A stretch of DNA of 64,000 nucleotides. Origin: Nitzschia sp. pyKryTriq1. Taxonomy: Eukaryota; Bacillariophyta; Bacillariophyceae; Bacillariales; Bacillariaceae. This document shows, piece after piece, positions 1-9,817 of the stretch. Location of the stretch: contig OY101115.1 of NCBI GenBank assembly GCA_956465555.1, positions 4,378,120 to 4,442,119 of the forward strand. Direction: 5' to 3'. The first letter of the stretch is position 1, and every line of letters begins with the position of its first letter. A program made the position numbers and the translations under genes. A model generated the notes under the pieces. That model had not been told where the DNA came from and searched no databases. It saw only the letters and a program-made list of their open reading frames with translations.

Positions 1-1
1 A

Positions 2-2353
2 GAAAAAGTCATTCATTACAGTGCTCTTGTCAATGGGTTGCAACAATTGGCGGCCTCGGAAGGAATTCCCTCTCTGCATATGACGGCTGGCGATCATTCG
101 ATCCCAGGACCCTTCTATCGAGCTTCGTCGGAAGTACAAGCCTATGGACACAATGGCTTGGCAGATATCGCCATTTATAATGCCTTTCCCAACTTGGCAA
201 ACGGTTTTGGCAATCACGAATTTGATGGCGGTATTAATGACCTCGCCTATATGATCAATGCCGCTAACTATCCCATGATCGCAGTCAATCTGGACTTTTC
301 CAACGTGCAACTAGAACCTGATACTCCTGCCATTGAGATCGGCGTGGATGCCAGTCCCTGCACCGAAAATGCGGGCAAGGTCGTCAAGTCTTGCTACATC
401 ATGTCCGCGGCCGAGGGCAACAACTTGACGGTCGGGATCATCGGTCGGGCTCCCTTTGACTTTTTCGAGGTTATTGAAGATCCAGAAACCAATCATCCAG
501 GCCTGGACTTTGTGGGGGGACGTGATCCCGACACTAACGAATCTCTCGAGTCAGCACTTCCCATGGTCTTGGAACAAGTCGATCTCTTGACGGCTCAAGG
601 TGCTGCAATCATTGTTTTGCTGGACCACGCTCAAGATTTCACGGGAGATCCCTTGTCGCTCGAATTGCTCCGGGGTGTCGACGTGATCATTTCGGCAGGA
701 TCTACGGGATTCATGGCAGGCGAGACCAACGGTCCCTTTAACTATCTCCGTGAAGACGAAATCGGAGTGACAGCGGCCTATCCTTTTGTTGGTCAAGACA
801 GTGAAGGCAAGACAGTCCTGGTTGTCAATACAGATCAACTCTATTCTTACATTGGACATTTGATTGTGGAATTCGATGATGCGGGAGACGTCATTGGTTA
901 CGATGATATGCGCAGTGGTCCGATTGCTACTACTCCTGAAGCGGTCGAACTCCTCCGGGTGGAGCTTGGTATCGATGAGCTTACACCGCAACCCGAGGTG
1001 AGCGAAGTCGTGGACCTCCTTCAAGCCTCTCCTTCCATCACTAGTGGATTTGAAGTCGTTGGTTCTACCGTGTTTCCGCTCAATGGAGAACGTGCCAATG
1101 TTCGTGGCCGAGAAACTAACTTGGGTCGCGTGGCAGCGGACTCGACCCTGTGGGAAGCCCAAATGTTTGCCACCGACAACAACCTCCCACCTGTCGATGT
1201 CGCCTTGAAGAATGGTGGAGGAATCCGTGATACCATTGCTGGTCCTTCGATTACTCGCTTTACCATCGAGGCAGCTCTGGCCTTTGACAACAAACTGGCC
1301 CTTATCGAGTTGACCGCGGGTCAACTCCTGGCTACCATGGAGAATGCCGTAAGCCGTGTCCCCTTTACGGATGGCCGCTTTCCCCAAGTCGCGGGCATGT
1401 ATCTCCAATTTGATACTGTCATGCCCGGCGTCGAAGGCGCCGAAAGTATGGACACTCCGGTGCGCGTCAAGAATTTGAACGTGACCCGTGCCGATGGTAC
1501 TGAAGACGTGTTGGTGATGAACTCTGTGGCGCAAGGAGATCTCAATCGAACCTTTGTCATGGCCACTAACAGTTTCTTGTTGACGGGAGGAGATGGCTAT
1601 ATCAGTTTGACAGTCGGTACTCCATTGGGCGAGACCGAACTGGGAGAACAACAAATTTTGGAGAACTATATTGTGGACGCACTCGGTGGAGAAGTAAATA
1701 TGGTAGATCCACCGGTGGATCCTCGAGTGGAATTTGCATGTCTCAACCTTGTCGATGCCTTACCAATGGATCAATTTGAAATTCTGCATGAACTCGTCGT
1801 TGCCGCTGGACTGGAAGATGCAATTGACGTTCCGGGACCCATCACGTTGTTTGCTCCCACGGATGCGGCTTTTCTCGCTCTCCCGGATGGAACACTGGAC
1901 GCTCTTAAGGCCGATCCCGAGGCTCTTATTGGTGTGCTTACCTACCATGTGGCCGGTGGCTTGATCCTTTCGTCCGACCTCGAAGATGGCCAGGCAGTGA
2001 CCATGTTGAACCAACAAACAGCAACTGTCTCTATCAGTGATACTGACGAGGGAGTCGTCATGATCAATGATGCTGCCACGGTGACCGCCTTCAATATGCT
2101 TGCCTGCAACGGTGTTTATCATGTGTTGGATGCTGTTTTGCTTCCGCAAGCCGAGACAAGCCCGAGTCCTCCCACCGATGGCCCTCCTGCCGCGGCACCC
2201 AGCCCACCGACTTCCATGACACCCTCGTCTAGCGAGCAGGTCACCGGTGCTCCGACACCCGCCTCTGCCGCCCCCAGTGCCAGTGCCGGTGCGGGTGGTC
2301 ACTTCCTCGTGGCAGCTGTCACGGGATTGTTCTTGCCCCTGTTTTTTGTTTAA
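2..2353 (+). CDS. 5'-nucleotidase-like metallophosphoesterase fused to a FAS1 domain, probably GPI-anchored (5' partial)
   Basis: The reading frame is open to the left edge, so the N-terminus and any signal peptide are missing; no start is assigned. The calcineurin-like metallophosphoesterase half shows a GD-type metal motif (TAGDH near nt 75-95) and GNHEFDGG (nt 212-235). The 5'-nucleotidase C-terminal domain shows ETNLGR (about nt 1111-1130) and NGGGIRD (about nt 1210-1233). A single fasciclin FAS1 domain follows (about nt 1740-2150), with the typical FAPTDAAF and YHV motifs. After it comes a Pro/Ser/Thr/Ala-rich stalk and a hydrophobic C-terminal tail of about 17 residues with no charged residue after it, as in a GPI-anchor signal. 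Known for the family: release of phosphate from extracellular nucleotides. Inferred: a cell-surface phosphatase with an adhesion module, possibly for scavenging organic phosphate. I cannot tell nucleotidase from a related phosphoesterase specificity. Confidence 0.9.
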   Translation, partial: EKVIHYSALVNGLQQLAASEGIPSLHMTAGDHSIPGPFYRASSEVQAYGHNGLADIAIYNAFPNLANGFGNHEFDGGINDLAYMINAANYPMIAVNLDFSNVQLEPDTPAIEIGVDASPCTENAGKVVKSCYIMSAAEGNNLTVGIIGRAPFDFFEVIEDPETNHPGLDFVGGRDPDTNESLESALPMVLEQVDLLTAQGAAIIVLLDHAQDFTGDPLSLELLRGVDVIISAGSTGFMAGETNGPFNYLREDEIGVTAAYPFVGQDSEGKTVLVVNTDQLYSYIGHLIVEFDDAGDVIGYDDMRSGPIATTPEAVELLRVELGIDELTPQPEVSEVVDLLQASPSITSGFEVVGSTVFPLNGERANVRGRETNLGRVAADSTLWEAQMFATDNNLPPVDVALKNGGGIRDTIAGPSITRFTIEAALAFDNKLALIELTAGQLLATMENAVSRVPFTDGRFPQVAGMYLQFDTVMPGVEGAESMDTPVRVKNLNVTRADGTEDVLVMNSVAQGDLNRTFVMATNSFLLTGGDGYISLTVGTPLGETELGEQQILENYIVDALGGEVNMVDPPVDPRVEFACLNLVDALPMDQFEILHELVVAAGLEDAIDVPGPITLFAPTDAAFLALPDGTLDALKADPEALIGVLTYHVAGGLILSSDLEDGQAVTMLNQQTATVSISDTDEGVVMINDAATVTAFNMLACNGVYHVLDAVLLPQAETSPSPPTDGPPAAAPSPPTSMTPSSSEQVTGAPTPASAAPSASAGAGGHFLVAAVTGLFLPLFFV

Positions 2354-3084
2354 AGATTATTATTATGGAATGATCATATCATCATTGTACTAGGTGGGAA
2401 TTTTCATGTGAACTGCTGCTATTGAAAGTAACTATTGTTATACTTATACAATGTGCTTTAGTTATCATAGATGGTAGACTAGCTCCGTTTTCTCGAATAT
2501 GATCCATACTGTAGTGCTTCCACAGTCTTGTCTTGTTGTCATATAAAAAAGTTGAGCCCCTCTACTAGTAGTAGAGAGACGAAACTCCTTTATTGTGTCT
2601 CCGTCTGTTTGGCTGTCGAGCCCAAGAGGAGTCGTCATCAAGATGACGTCACTTTCATGTGGATCGCATGCAGGAATGATCCAGCTTCTCTGATTTCCGG
2701 GCGCGGAAACGTTTGCACGCCGGCGGCGAACGACGCGCTCATCTTCGCGATGTTCCAAGTTGCCCAAAGGACACACACGCCATGCTGGATCGATGGATCC
2801 ACTCTGGTACCGGTAGTGGTCTAATAGTCTACCGACTACCGAAGACAAAGGAATCATCACCATCATTCTAATAAAAGCTGGAGCTACTAGCTAGTAGCTG
2901 TAGTAGCAGTAGTAGGTTGTTCGATGTTGACAGCAAAGAGATTACTCCTCAATTTATCAATCATCAACTCGATCTAATATTCTTCAATATCCTCGTCCGC
3001 CACTAACCTTGTTGTCGGAACGCTTTCAACGAAAGCTTCACAAACGAACGAATAATATAATAATAACACCCGTCAAAAAAGAAG
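2354..3084. other. Intergenic, no gene seen
   Basis: About 730 bases between two same-strand genes. Short ORFs on both strands show no recognisable motif. It holds one TACCGGTA palindrome near 2812 and CTAGTAG-type runs near 2883-2915, as elsewhere in the window. It should contain the 3'UTR of the nucleotidase and the promoter of the K+ channel gene. Confidence 0.5.
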
Positions 3085-4710
3085 ATGGGTCACCGCCAAC
3101 ACAAAAATCCCCTGTCCAACTTATTTCGCTCCCACAAAAAGAAGAATGGCGGTGGGCGTGCAGGAGAAGGAACGCCACTCTTGGCGGCCATGGAGGAAGG
3201 ACATGCTGCTGGTGCTGCTGCTGGTGGTGGTGGTGCTGCTGCTACCGAATGGAATAGTAGCTGCGGTAATGACCAATCCTCGGATTACCAATCGTCGGTA
3301 GATTCTCGATCCGCATTTCATCCTTCGAATTATAATATCGGAGATGCCGCCCTGGGATTCCACGTCAGGCCACATCAGAAAGCAGCAACAGGAAAAAAGG
3401 ATTACTGGAAGATTTTACGCGAAAGGGTCAAAGGAGGAGATTTGCTGCTCCACGGAATCGGTAACAATGAGCATCTGAAAGATCGAGCGAATGAAAGAAG
3501 TAGTGTGATGATGGACCGTAATGAACAAAAAATTCAAGAAGCCATTGATGAAATTCGACAGGGCATGGAATTCGGTCTCTGGCATTGTCTGATTGCCATT
3601 GTGATATATTTGGGCATTGCCGTGGCGTGTTTCAATACCATCTTTGAACCCTCATGGAGTATTTTGGACAGTGTCTACTTTGCCGTAGTCACCTTTTCCA
3701 CGGTGGGTTATGGAGACGAAGTCCCCACCACACATGCCAGCATGATCTTTACTTGTTTCTATGCCTTGTCGGGTGTGGCGATTCTCGGAATTGCACTTGG
3801 TATCTTGGGCTCCAATTTAGTGGATGCACAAGAAGCCGTGGCCAACAAGGCCGAGAATTTGCTCAAATATCAAGTCCTGAGTGTCTTTGATACGAAAAAG
3901 ACATCGCAAGTCAAATCGAGAGAAGATATTTTGTATGAAGAAGAACACGGTGGCAGGTCCAAGCCATCCGATGATGAAGAAGAAGAAGAAATGTTGCGGC
4001 AACCCTCCTTCTTTCGGTCCACACTGTCCTGTCTCAAGAGTTTTCTTCCACTTTTGGGAGTCATGCTGGGTATGGCGTATTGGATCGGTAATCGTGCGGG
4101 ATGGTCGCTTTTGGAAATCACCTACTTTTTGATTGTCACTGCCACGACTGTCGGGTACGGAGATTTTACCCCCAAATCGGATGAAGAAAAGATGATTGCT
4201 CTCTTATTCATCCCCGTCGCAGTGGGTGCCATGGGAGTTTGGCTTGGTGGTGTGGCCAATATCATTGTCGAATCGCGATCGGCGCGGTATCGACGCAACA
4301 TGGGGATGAAGGAACTCACCCAGCACGATTTGGATATCATGGATAGGGATGGGGATGGTGCTGTCACAAGAGCCGAGTTTTTGGAATTCATGTTGGTAGC
4401 CATGAATAAGATTGACCAAACATTAGTGGATGAACTTCGGCAACATTTTGACCGATTGGACGCGGATGGAACCGGAGAACTAACCAAGAACGATTTGATT
4501 GAAGTCGCTCGCGCGAAACTCAAGAGTCCGGTACACAAACTACATCTCTCCATGTACAAGAAACGTCTCATGAATGAATCATCAGTTGTTGCTGGGGCCA
4601 GAACGAGGAGAGGATTGATGGCGGGATGGAGCCCTCAGTTTTTCAGCCATATGAACATGAGACGTTCGAGCGACTCCATATCCTCGTCCGCTGCGCCATC
4701 TCGTCGCTAA
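3085..4710 (+). CDS. Two-pore potassium channel (TPK/KCO type) with two EF-hands
   Basis: 541 residues from an ATG at 3085. Two pore loops carry the K+ selectivity filter, TVGYGD at residues 207-211 and again TVGYGD at 356-360. Each is flanked by hydrophobic helices, giving four membrane segments in the 2TM-P arrangement repeated twice. The C-terminal tail has two EF-hand loops: DRDGDGAVTRAEF near residue 420 and DADGTGELTKNDL near residue 459, both with the usual acidic Ca-binding positions. This order (2TM-P, 2TM-P, two EF-hands) is that of plant TPK1/KCO1, known as Ca2+-activated vacuolar K+ channels. The first ~130 residues are Gly/Ala- and Ser-rich with no signal peptide. An acidic stretch (DDEEEEE) lies between the two pore units. 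Inferred: Ca2+-regulated K+ flux across an internal or plasma membrane. Confidence 0.95.
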   Translation: MGHRQHKNPLSNLFRSHKKKNGGGRAGEGTPLLAAMEEGHAAGAAAGGGGAAATEWNSSCGNDQSSDYQSSVDSRSAFHPSNYNIGDAALGFHVRPHQKAATGKKDYWKILRERVKGGDLLLHGIGNNEHLKDRANERSSVMMDRNEQKIQEAIDEIRQGMEFGLWHCLIAIVIYLGIAVACFNTIFEPSWSILDSVYFAVVTFSTVGYGDEVPTTHASMIFTCFYALSGVAILGIALGILGSNLVDAQEAVANKAENLLKYQVLSVFDTKKTSQVKSREDILYEEEHGGRSKPSDDEEEEEMLRQPSFFRSTLSCLKSFLPLLGVMLGMAYWIGNRAGWSLLEITYFLIVTATTVGYGDFTPKSDEEKMIALLFIPVAVGAMGVWLGGVANIIVESRSARYRRNMGMKELTQHDLDIMDRDGDGAVTRAEFLEFMLVAMNKIDQTLVDELRQHFDRLDADGTGELTKNDLIEVARAKLKSPVHKLHLSMYKKRLMNESSVVAGARTRRGLMAGWSPQFFSHMNMRRSSDSISSSAAPSRR

Positions 4711-5199
4711 AAGTGCCAGATCCACACCGCCGGTATACACATACACTATTATACGACGAGTATGCATTACTCCCGCCATGTTAGACAAGAAGTCAGCACA
4801 ATAATGTAGAAGATACGGTACTTGTGCTAACATTGCTAATGTAGTCTAGTTTCCGATCTAGCAATGGGACGGAAGAGATAAAAGGCAGTTTTCGACGTGA
4901 GAAACTGTCGAATCCCCTGGACGAAACTGCACACAGTCGGCGTCATTGAACCATATAGTCTCCGTACGAAGTAACGAGCGATGCCCGTACACCGCGGCGC
5001 ATATACAGTATTATTACAAGCTACCAAGACAGATACATCCATACTGTAATAGTGGTCTAGTGTTTTATTCTAAGTGTATGTTCATATGCACAAAATATTG
5101 GCTTCTCGTCTAGCGTTCTACTAGAGCGGAGAGGTAGTTGCTTCTCTGTGGCTTCACCCCAGCAGAGGAGTCCATGACGCAGTATGCTTTCCCCAGGGA
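4711..5199. other. Intergenic between convergent genes
   Basis: About 490 bases between the 3' ends of the K+ channel gene (+) and an unknown gene (-). No coding signal or RNA gene was recognised; it should hold both 3'UTRs. Confidence 0.5.
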
Positions 5200-5814
5200 T
5201 TAGCTGCTGCCAGTTCGGATGAGATTTCGAGTACTGGTTTGGTCGATCACACTGATGACCTCGTCCATTAAGATACTCAGGTCAAGCCTCTGGTTCACCA
5301 AACCATCGGGGTTGGAGAATTTAGCCCGTCTCCTTTGAGAGCTGCGAAGAGTGCTGAGGTCGTCCCGAGATCCCTTGCGCATGGGAAACTTGGGGGCATC
5401 AAGATTAGCAAGGGCCTTGAGTTCCACTCGTTCTGGTGTGGCTTGCGTTTGCTGTTTGGATGCCATCCTTGCAGCGATTTCCGCACCGAATAACGACTTG
5501 AATCTGCTGCTCAATTCGATGGGTGTTTTGAAAGGTTCTTGGTCCAGTGTTCTCTTGAAGCCTGGCTTGAGAATCGCCAGATCATCCCGACTATCCATTC
5601 TCTTGGGAGGGCTAGGAGGGTTGAATTCAAGCTTCTCAGGTTGAAATTTGGGTCCTCGTTTCACACTCTTGAGTTGCAGAGGAGATGTTGGGGTGCTGCG
5701 CACAGGAGAAACACATTCGAGCGATCGCGAAGATGCGTTGTCCCCGACTAATTCAAAACGCTGAGCTCCTGTTCGGGCTTGCAAATGATTGAAGTAAGAG
5801 TCCAATAAAGCCAT
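5200..5814 (-). CDS. Protein of unknown function, SRDDL-motif family, copy 1
   Basis: 204 residues from an ATG at 5814. No known domain recognised. It is a clear paralogue of the gene at 7476-8234. Shared features in order: an N-terminal block with YF, LQxRTGAQxF, LV and a D (residues 1-25); PPSPPxRM followed by SRDDL; SRFKSLFG; then RVExxALANLxAPKFP followed by a second RxGSRDDL; and a C-terminal NQRxxLSxxxDEV helix. The N-terminal block looks like a short helix; the rest is Pro/Ser/Arg-rich and probably disordered. The repeated R-x-x-S-R/Q-D-D-L could be a kinase or docking site; that is inference. No signal peptide or membrane segment is seen. Function unknown. Confidence 0.75.
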   Translation of the reverse strand: MALLDSYFNHLQARTGAQRFELVGDNASSRSLECVSPVRSTPTSPLQLKSVKRGPKFQPEKLEFNPPSPPKRMDSRDDLAILKPGFKRTLDQEPFKTPIELSSRFKSLFGAEIAARMASKQQTQATPERVELKALANLDAPKFPMRKGSRDDLSTLRSSQRRRAKFSNPDGLVNQRLDLSILMDEVISVIDQTSTRNLIRTGSS

Positions 5815-6457
5815 GATGGTACTTGATTGTTATTGTGGAATAGAAGAAGGAATAATGATATTTTGTGTTATGAGCGTTACAGTTTTTGAGATTTGAGAGA
5901 TTGAGAAGATGGTTGAAAAGGAGCACCAGCGCAGAGCCACGCACAAAGCAGCTCATCGATCGGGCGGGCTTTCTTCGTCTCTGTGCTGAAGCGCTGTTGA
6001 CGTTTCTCCGAGATTCTCTACATTCTCACAGGAGCTTAAATAAAGTTGAATTTGGTTTTCCGGACACTAATTATTAATTGGAGCAAAATAGTGCCTAAGT
6101 TTAATTAACGGTGGGCTTTTCAAGCGATTTCGCACGACCTGCTTCTCAACGAAAATCGAGTCAGCGATGTCAACGAACAATCAGTCGTCAAGAGAGACGA
6201 GAAGTGGTCGGTCGTCGTCGTCGTCGTCGTCATCATCTTTCCCTAATAGTACCGGTACCGTACCACTTCGTACTCCTCCTACCGGTACAGCCTGATCTTT
6301 TGTTGAATACGGCGAGTGAACTCGACGAAGGATGCCAGCACAGGACTCCGTTCCATCGTCTCTGTAGATGTGCAGACTAGCGCTGATGATCCCGTACGGG
6401 TGAAAAGAGTCCATTGAGTCAATCAATCGGACTGTCTAGCTAGTAGCCAACAAACCC
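5815..6457. other. Intergenic, no gene seen
   Basis: About 640 bases. It contains a CGTCGT/CGT microsatellite near 6210-6230 and two TACCGGTA-type palindromes (about 6250 and 6281). Its right end (6446-6457) begins the 54-bp segment shared with 34386-34439. Confidence 0.5.
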
Positions 6458-6499
6458 TCAACTCTCTCGGACAATGTAGACCGATGGTATAGTACTGTT
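6446..6499. repeat. 54-bp segment shared with the 34.4-35.1 kb duplication
   Basis: Matches 34386-34439 and 34743-34796 over 54 bases with one mismatch (position 6474 is a instead of c). On the minus strand all three copies encode the C-terminal tail NSTIPSVYxVRES and a TGA stop in the same frame. The similarity stops at the next codons upstream. Confidence 0.9.
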
Positions 6500-7156
6500 G
6501 TCGACGCCGACGAATTCTGCTCTTTCGGGTATACGAGGGGTCGCGGTCATTTGTAATTGTACGAATTTGGTTTGCGTTCGGACGGCTGGGGTGAGAATGT
6601 TTGCTTGGGTGTATGCTGGGGCTATGGCATTCAATTGGGCGTCGAGCAAGGTTAAATCTTCGAATTCGAACACGTTGCTGTTATAGTTGTATACATCGAT
6701 CGCGGCGGCTTGCGATTCGGTGTCGATGGCGGGGCAGTGTGTTAGGAAGCTGTTAGTTAGGAGTCCGTATTTGTCTTGCCAGTTTCCACTGGCGTTTAGT
6801 GTGTTTTTGACGAACGAATCTACTAGTTGGTTTTTGATGCGTTTTTCCTCTGATTTTGGGCAGAGGCGAGGGACTTTGACGGTGAGCTTGTTCCAGGTTG
6901 CTGTTTCGAATACCGGCATCTCGCTCCACCAGTAATACGAGCGATCATTCTGTTTTGGAGTGTCATGGCGATAATTACTACCAGTACGATACGGCGGGGA
7001 CGAGGACGAATGTGGGTCGGAAGCGAGGAAAACGCTTCCGCTTCCTTCCATACTTGACCTGGCCGAATTGGATTCTGGGTTCGAATCCTCGGCGGCGATA
7101 CCACTTAGCGGCTCTAGTGCCGTACTGGCTAGACTATCTAGGTAATCGTCGTCCAT
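6458..7156 (-). CDS. Protein of unknown function ending in NSTIPSVYIVRES
   Basis: 232 residues from the first true ATG in frame (7156; the open frame runs further up to 7255 without an ATG). The N-terminal ~70 residues are acidic and Ser-rich. A more ordered middle follows, containing KNQLVDSFVKNTLNAS and then LTLLDAQLNAIAPAYTQAN. The last 13 residues recur, with one change, at the ends of two small ORFs at 34398-34526 and 34755-34931, so this looks like a member of a dispersed family. The gene lies between the two SRDDL paralogues on the same strand, which suggests local duplication or insertion. No domain, signal or membrane segment is recognised. It could be a mobile-element protein; nothing here shows an enzyme. 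Confidence 0.6.
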   Translation of the reverse strand: MDDDYLDSLASTALEPLSGIAAEDSNPESNSARSSMEGSGSVFLASDPHSSSSPPYRTGSNYRHDTPKQNDRSYYWWSEMPVFETATWNKLTVKVPRLCPKSEEKRIKNQLVDSFVKNTLNASGNWQDKYGLLTNSFLTHCPAIDTESQAAAIDVYNYNSNVFEFEDLTLLDAQLNAIAPAYTQANILTPAVRTQTKFVQLQMTATPRIPERAEFVGVDNSTIPSVYIVRES

Positions 7157-7475
7157 TGTCGATGGGGGATTGTTGTGTTGGGTTGGGCACAGATACTGCT
7201 CGACGGTCCATCCATCTCTGATGGCTGGCTGCCAAGATCCAAGTGACCCTGTCAAATGTCCTTATGACTACTTGGATTCAGTATGGCGGGCAGTCGCCTA
7301 TCCGTACACGTTACGAGTAGTGTGAGAGCAGTATCTTCTTTTGGAAGCAAAAAAAGACATACTTCGACTATCTTTCTCTCTTACCGCCAATGCTAGCAGA
7401 GCGATACCCTACGAACGCGGATATATTACTTTTGTTCGTGTTTTAACTTATCTTTGTACACTAGCTGGTTTTTAA

Positions 7476-8234
7476 TCATTGGGAATCTAGGATAGTCTCG
7501 GGTGGCGATGTTGTGCTACTACTAGTACGCCACCTCTCTGAGCTTTGAGATTGCGGCATGAAGTGGTGCGAGTCTGGGGAGCCGTAGGGCGAGAGGAAAG
7601 GAACCGGCTGGCTAAGTTCTTCCTGTGATCTCATGCTGGACCCTGATGCGAGTACATCGGTGACCTCGTCGAAGATATGACTGAGCTCGATCCTCTGGTT
7701 GGCCGTGGAGGAACAGGAGTCTAGACGTCGGTGAGCCAGTTTCTGCTGACGATTAGTATAGTAGGGCAAGACAGCCAGATCATCGCGGCTCCCTTGTCGC
7801 ACAGGGAATTTCGGAGCTGCCAAGTTAGCAAGTGCGTTCATTTCAACCCGGTGCGTTTGAGAGAAATTCTTCTTGCTGGCATTGAGACTCGATTCAATCT
7901 GCGTTCCAAAGAGGGATTTGAACCGGCTGTCCACTTGAGGATGGCTTGAACGTTTAGACTTATTAGTTCTCCTATGGGTACCAGTACACAGGTCATCTTG
8001 GCTCTCCATTCGCAGGGGTGGAGACGGCGGCTTGAGATCCAGGCTTTCCTGTTCGAATTTACTGTGTGATCCCTTGGACTTGTTGGACCCGGAAGTCGAA
8101 CGGAGTGGCGGCCCACGAAGTCTCTTCTTCGATGAGTCTGGCGATGCTACCTGAGCATCATCTCGCACCAGGAGGAAGTTCTGGGCACCGGTGCGGCTTT
8201 GTAAAGAGGTGAAATATTTGCCAAGAAGAACCAT
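7476..8234 (-). CDS. Protein of unknown function, SRDDL-motif family, copy 2
   Basis: 252 residues from an ATG at 8234. Paralogue of 5200-5814 (see that entry for the shared blocks). Here the first motif is RMESQDDL and the second RQGSRDDL, and the SRFKSLFG and ALANLAAPKFP blocks are kept. It has a longer Lys/Ser-rich linker after the N-terminal block (about residues 35-65) and a longer Ser/Gln-rich C-terminus. The two copies share short blocks but not their linkers, so the blocks are likely the parts under selection. Function unknown. Confidence 0.75.
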   Translation of the reverse strand: MVLLGKYFTSLQSRTGAQNFLLVRDDAQVASPDSSKKRLRGPPLRSTSGSNKSKGSHSKFEQESLDLKPPSPPLRMESQDDLCTGTHRRTNKSKRSSHPQVDSRFKSLFGTQIESSLNASKKNFSQTHRVEMNALANLAAPKFPVRQGSRDDLAVLPYYTNRQQKLAHRRLDSCSSTANQRIELSHIFDEVTDVLASGSSMRSQEELSQPVPFLSPYGSPDSHHFMPQSQSSERWRTSSSTTSPPETILDSQ

Positions 8235-9817
8235 GATCTATTGTTGGAACTACAGATTGGTGGTTTGGAAATAGCAATGCAAAAATAATATGTAAGGATC
8301 ATGGTGATGAGGTAGAAAGTGGACTGTCGGTTTCGGCTCGAAGCATGCAGGCGAGTTGGTTACATGTACCGACGGAGCCGCGGCCTATATGTTCCAAAAG
8401 GCGGCCTTTTAATAATTGATGGCACGGAAATGACTATTATGAAAAATTAATATCAAGATAAAAAGACCGAGCTTTTTTGTTCCTTTATTTACTACTCCAA
8501 TCAAGTCGTCGACCTTTTCATGTGCGTGTTGCGCTCTTCAAGGAAATTATTTGATGCCTGCCCTTCTGAGAAAACATCATACCCACTGTAGTAAATTCAA
8601 GATTACTATTGTTTCTTTAGCTTGGCATGCCCATCGACGAACAATGACGTGTGACATGATTATTCTTCACGAGTACAATACATGATTTTTTGATATTTTC
8701 CACTGGTTTCGGCGCTGACAACTACTACGACCACAATTATTTGTTGATACTCTCCAATCAACTATAAGCAAGTAGACTAGTTACACCTCTCTGGGTTGAT
8801 TGTACGAGTATTCCCCAGCAGGCCGATCTACAACTACACTAAGACCTACTCCCAGTATTTGCCTATTGTTGTACTTCAGAACACTCTACCTCGTCCTGCT
8901 GGTGTGCGGCTTATTCTTGTTCTCTGCTAGTGCTGCTGGTGCCACTGCTCCTCTCTCTCTCTACGAGTACAATTTGATTTTTTCCTTTCAACACTGGGCC
9001 ATTTCTAGTACAGTGCAGTATCACCACTTACTGATTGAGTGATACCCGCCCTCGCTCTGCATTATTTATAGTCTCCTTCACCACCACTTCTACTGCTTCC
9101 TGCTACTACCGGTAGTAAGCTAAAGCAGTGTAAAAGTGCACTGTCTGAGTAGTAGTCGTACTCTGGTACTAATGAAGAAAGCCAGAAGAGGAGGAGAGCT
9201 GCAAGAAGAAAAACGATGCTGATGATGCATTAGCTTGCTGATGTGGCCGCACGAAGCTACTCAATGATGTTGTGTAATCCCCGTCCCGCCACAACAATCT
9301 TCTGACGCATGCCCATCGCATCTTCTTCTCTCTCCTCGTGATGATGGATGATGATGATAATAATTCTTTGACACGACACGATGATTTGCAACTTGCTTCT
9401 ATTTATTATTTTCTTCCCGCCGCCGCCCGGCGATGCAGCCGGTACCGGTAGAGACTAACTAGTACTAACTGACTACGGGTGTTCTCTATCTACCGGTAGT
9501 GGCCATGTTTCAGTGACTCAGCATTTTACGTGGAGAGAATAACTATGCCTTCTAACATAGGGAAGAATATTGTTAAATAAAAATTATATGCCTGACAATA
9601 GCGTTTGAGACGGCCACGTGGTTTTCGTCTGGGGTGGCACTACTACAATTGTTGGTTGGCGAATTGTCCAAAATAATACGATTATCTCTGACTACCTTTT
9701 CTTTCTCCTCTCACCGACCCTCCCTCGATGTTCGATGTGCCAGAGTACCATTCACAATTCACAATCTAATCCTCACAAATCCCACAACCCGACTATCTCG
9801 AACGACAGAAGAAAAGT
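8235..9817. other. Long intergenic stretch, no convincing gene
   Basis: About 1.6 kb. An 80-codon ORF at 8800-9042 is hydrophobic only through Leu/Val-rich low complexity and is not accepted. It contains several TACCGGTA palindromes (about 9110, 9440, 9490), CTACTAC runs, and one copy (9118-9148) of a short repeat also found at 35771 and 54755. Confidence 0.5.
9118..9148. repeat. TAAAGCAG dispersed repeat, copy 1
   Basis: Contains AGCTAAAGCAG, then GTGCACTGTCT with small changes. Related copies are at 35769-35824 and 54755-54826. This copy lacks the downstream TTACCTTGACGGTCG part. Confidence 0.55.

Noticed and set aside
3009-3257. 82-codon ORF overlapping the K+ channel start
   Set aside because: Out of frame with the channel gene and ends in a Cys/Trp run made by GGT/GCT repeats.
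7078-7088. GGTTCGAATCC, a perfect tRNA B-box (T-loop) sequence
   Set aside because: The flanks do not form a T stem, there is no A-box or acceptor stem at the right distance, and it lies inside a likely coding region on the other strand.
8800-9042. 80-codon hydrophobic ORF
   Set aside because: Hydrophobicity comes from low-complexity CTG/CTC sequence; no homologue recognised and no clear start context.
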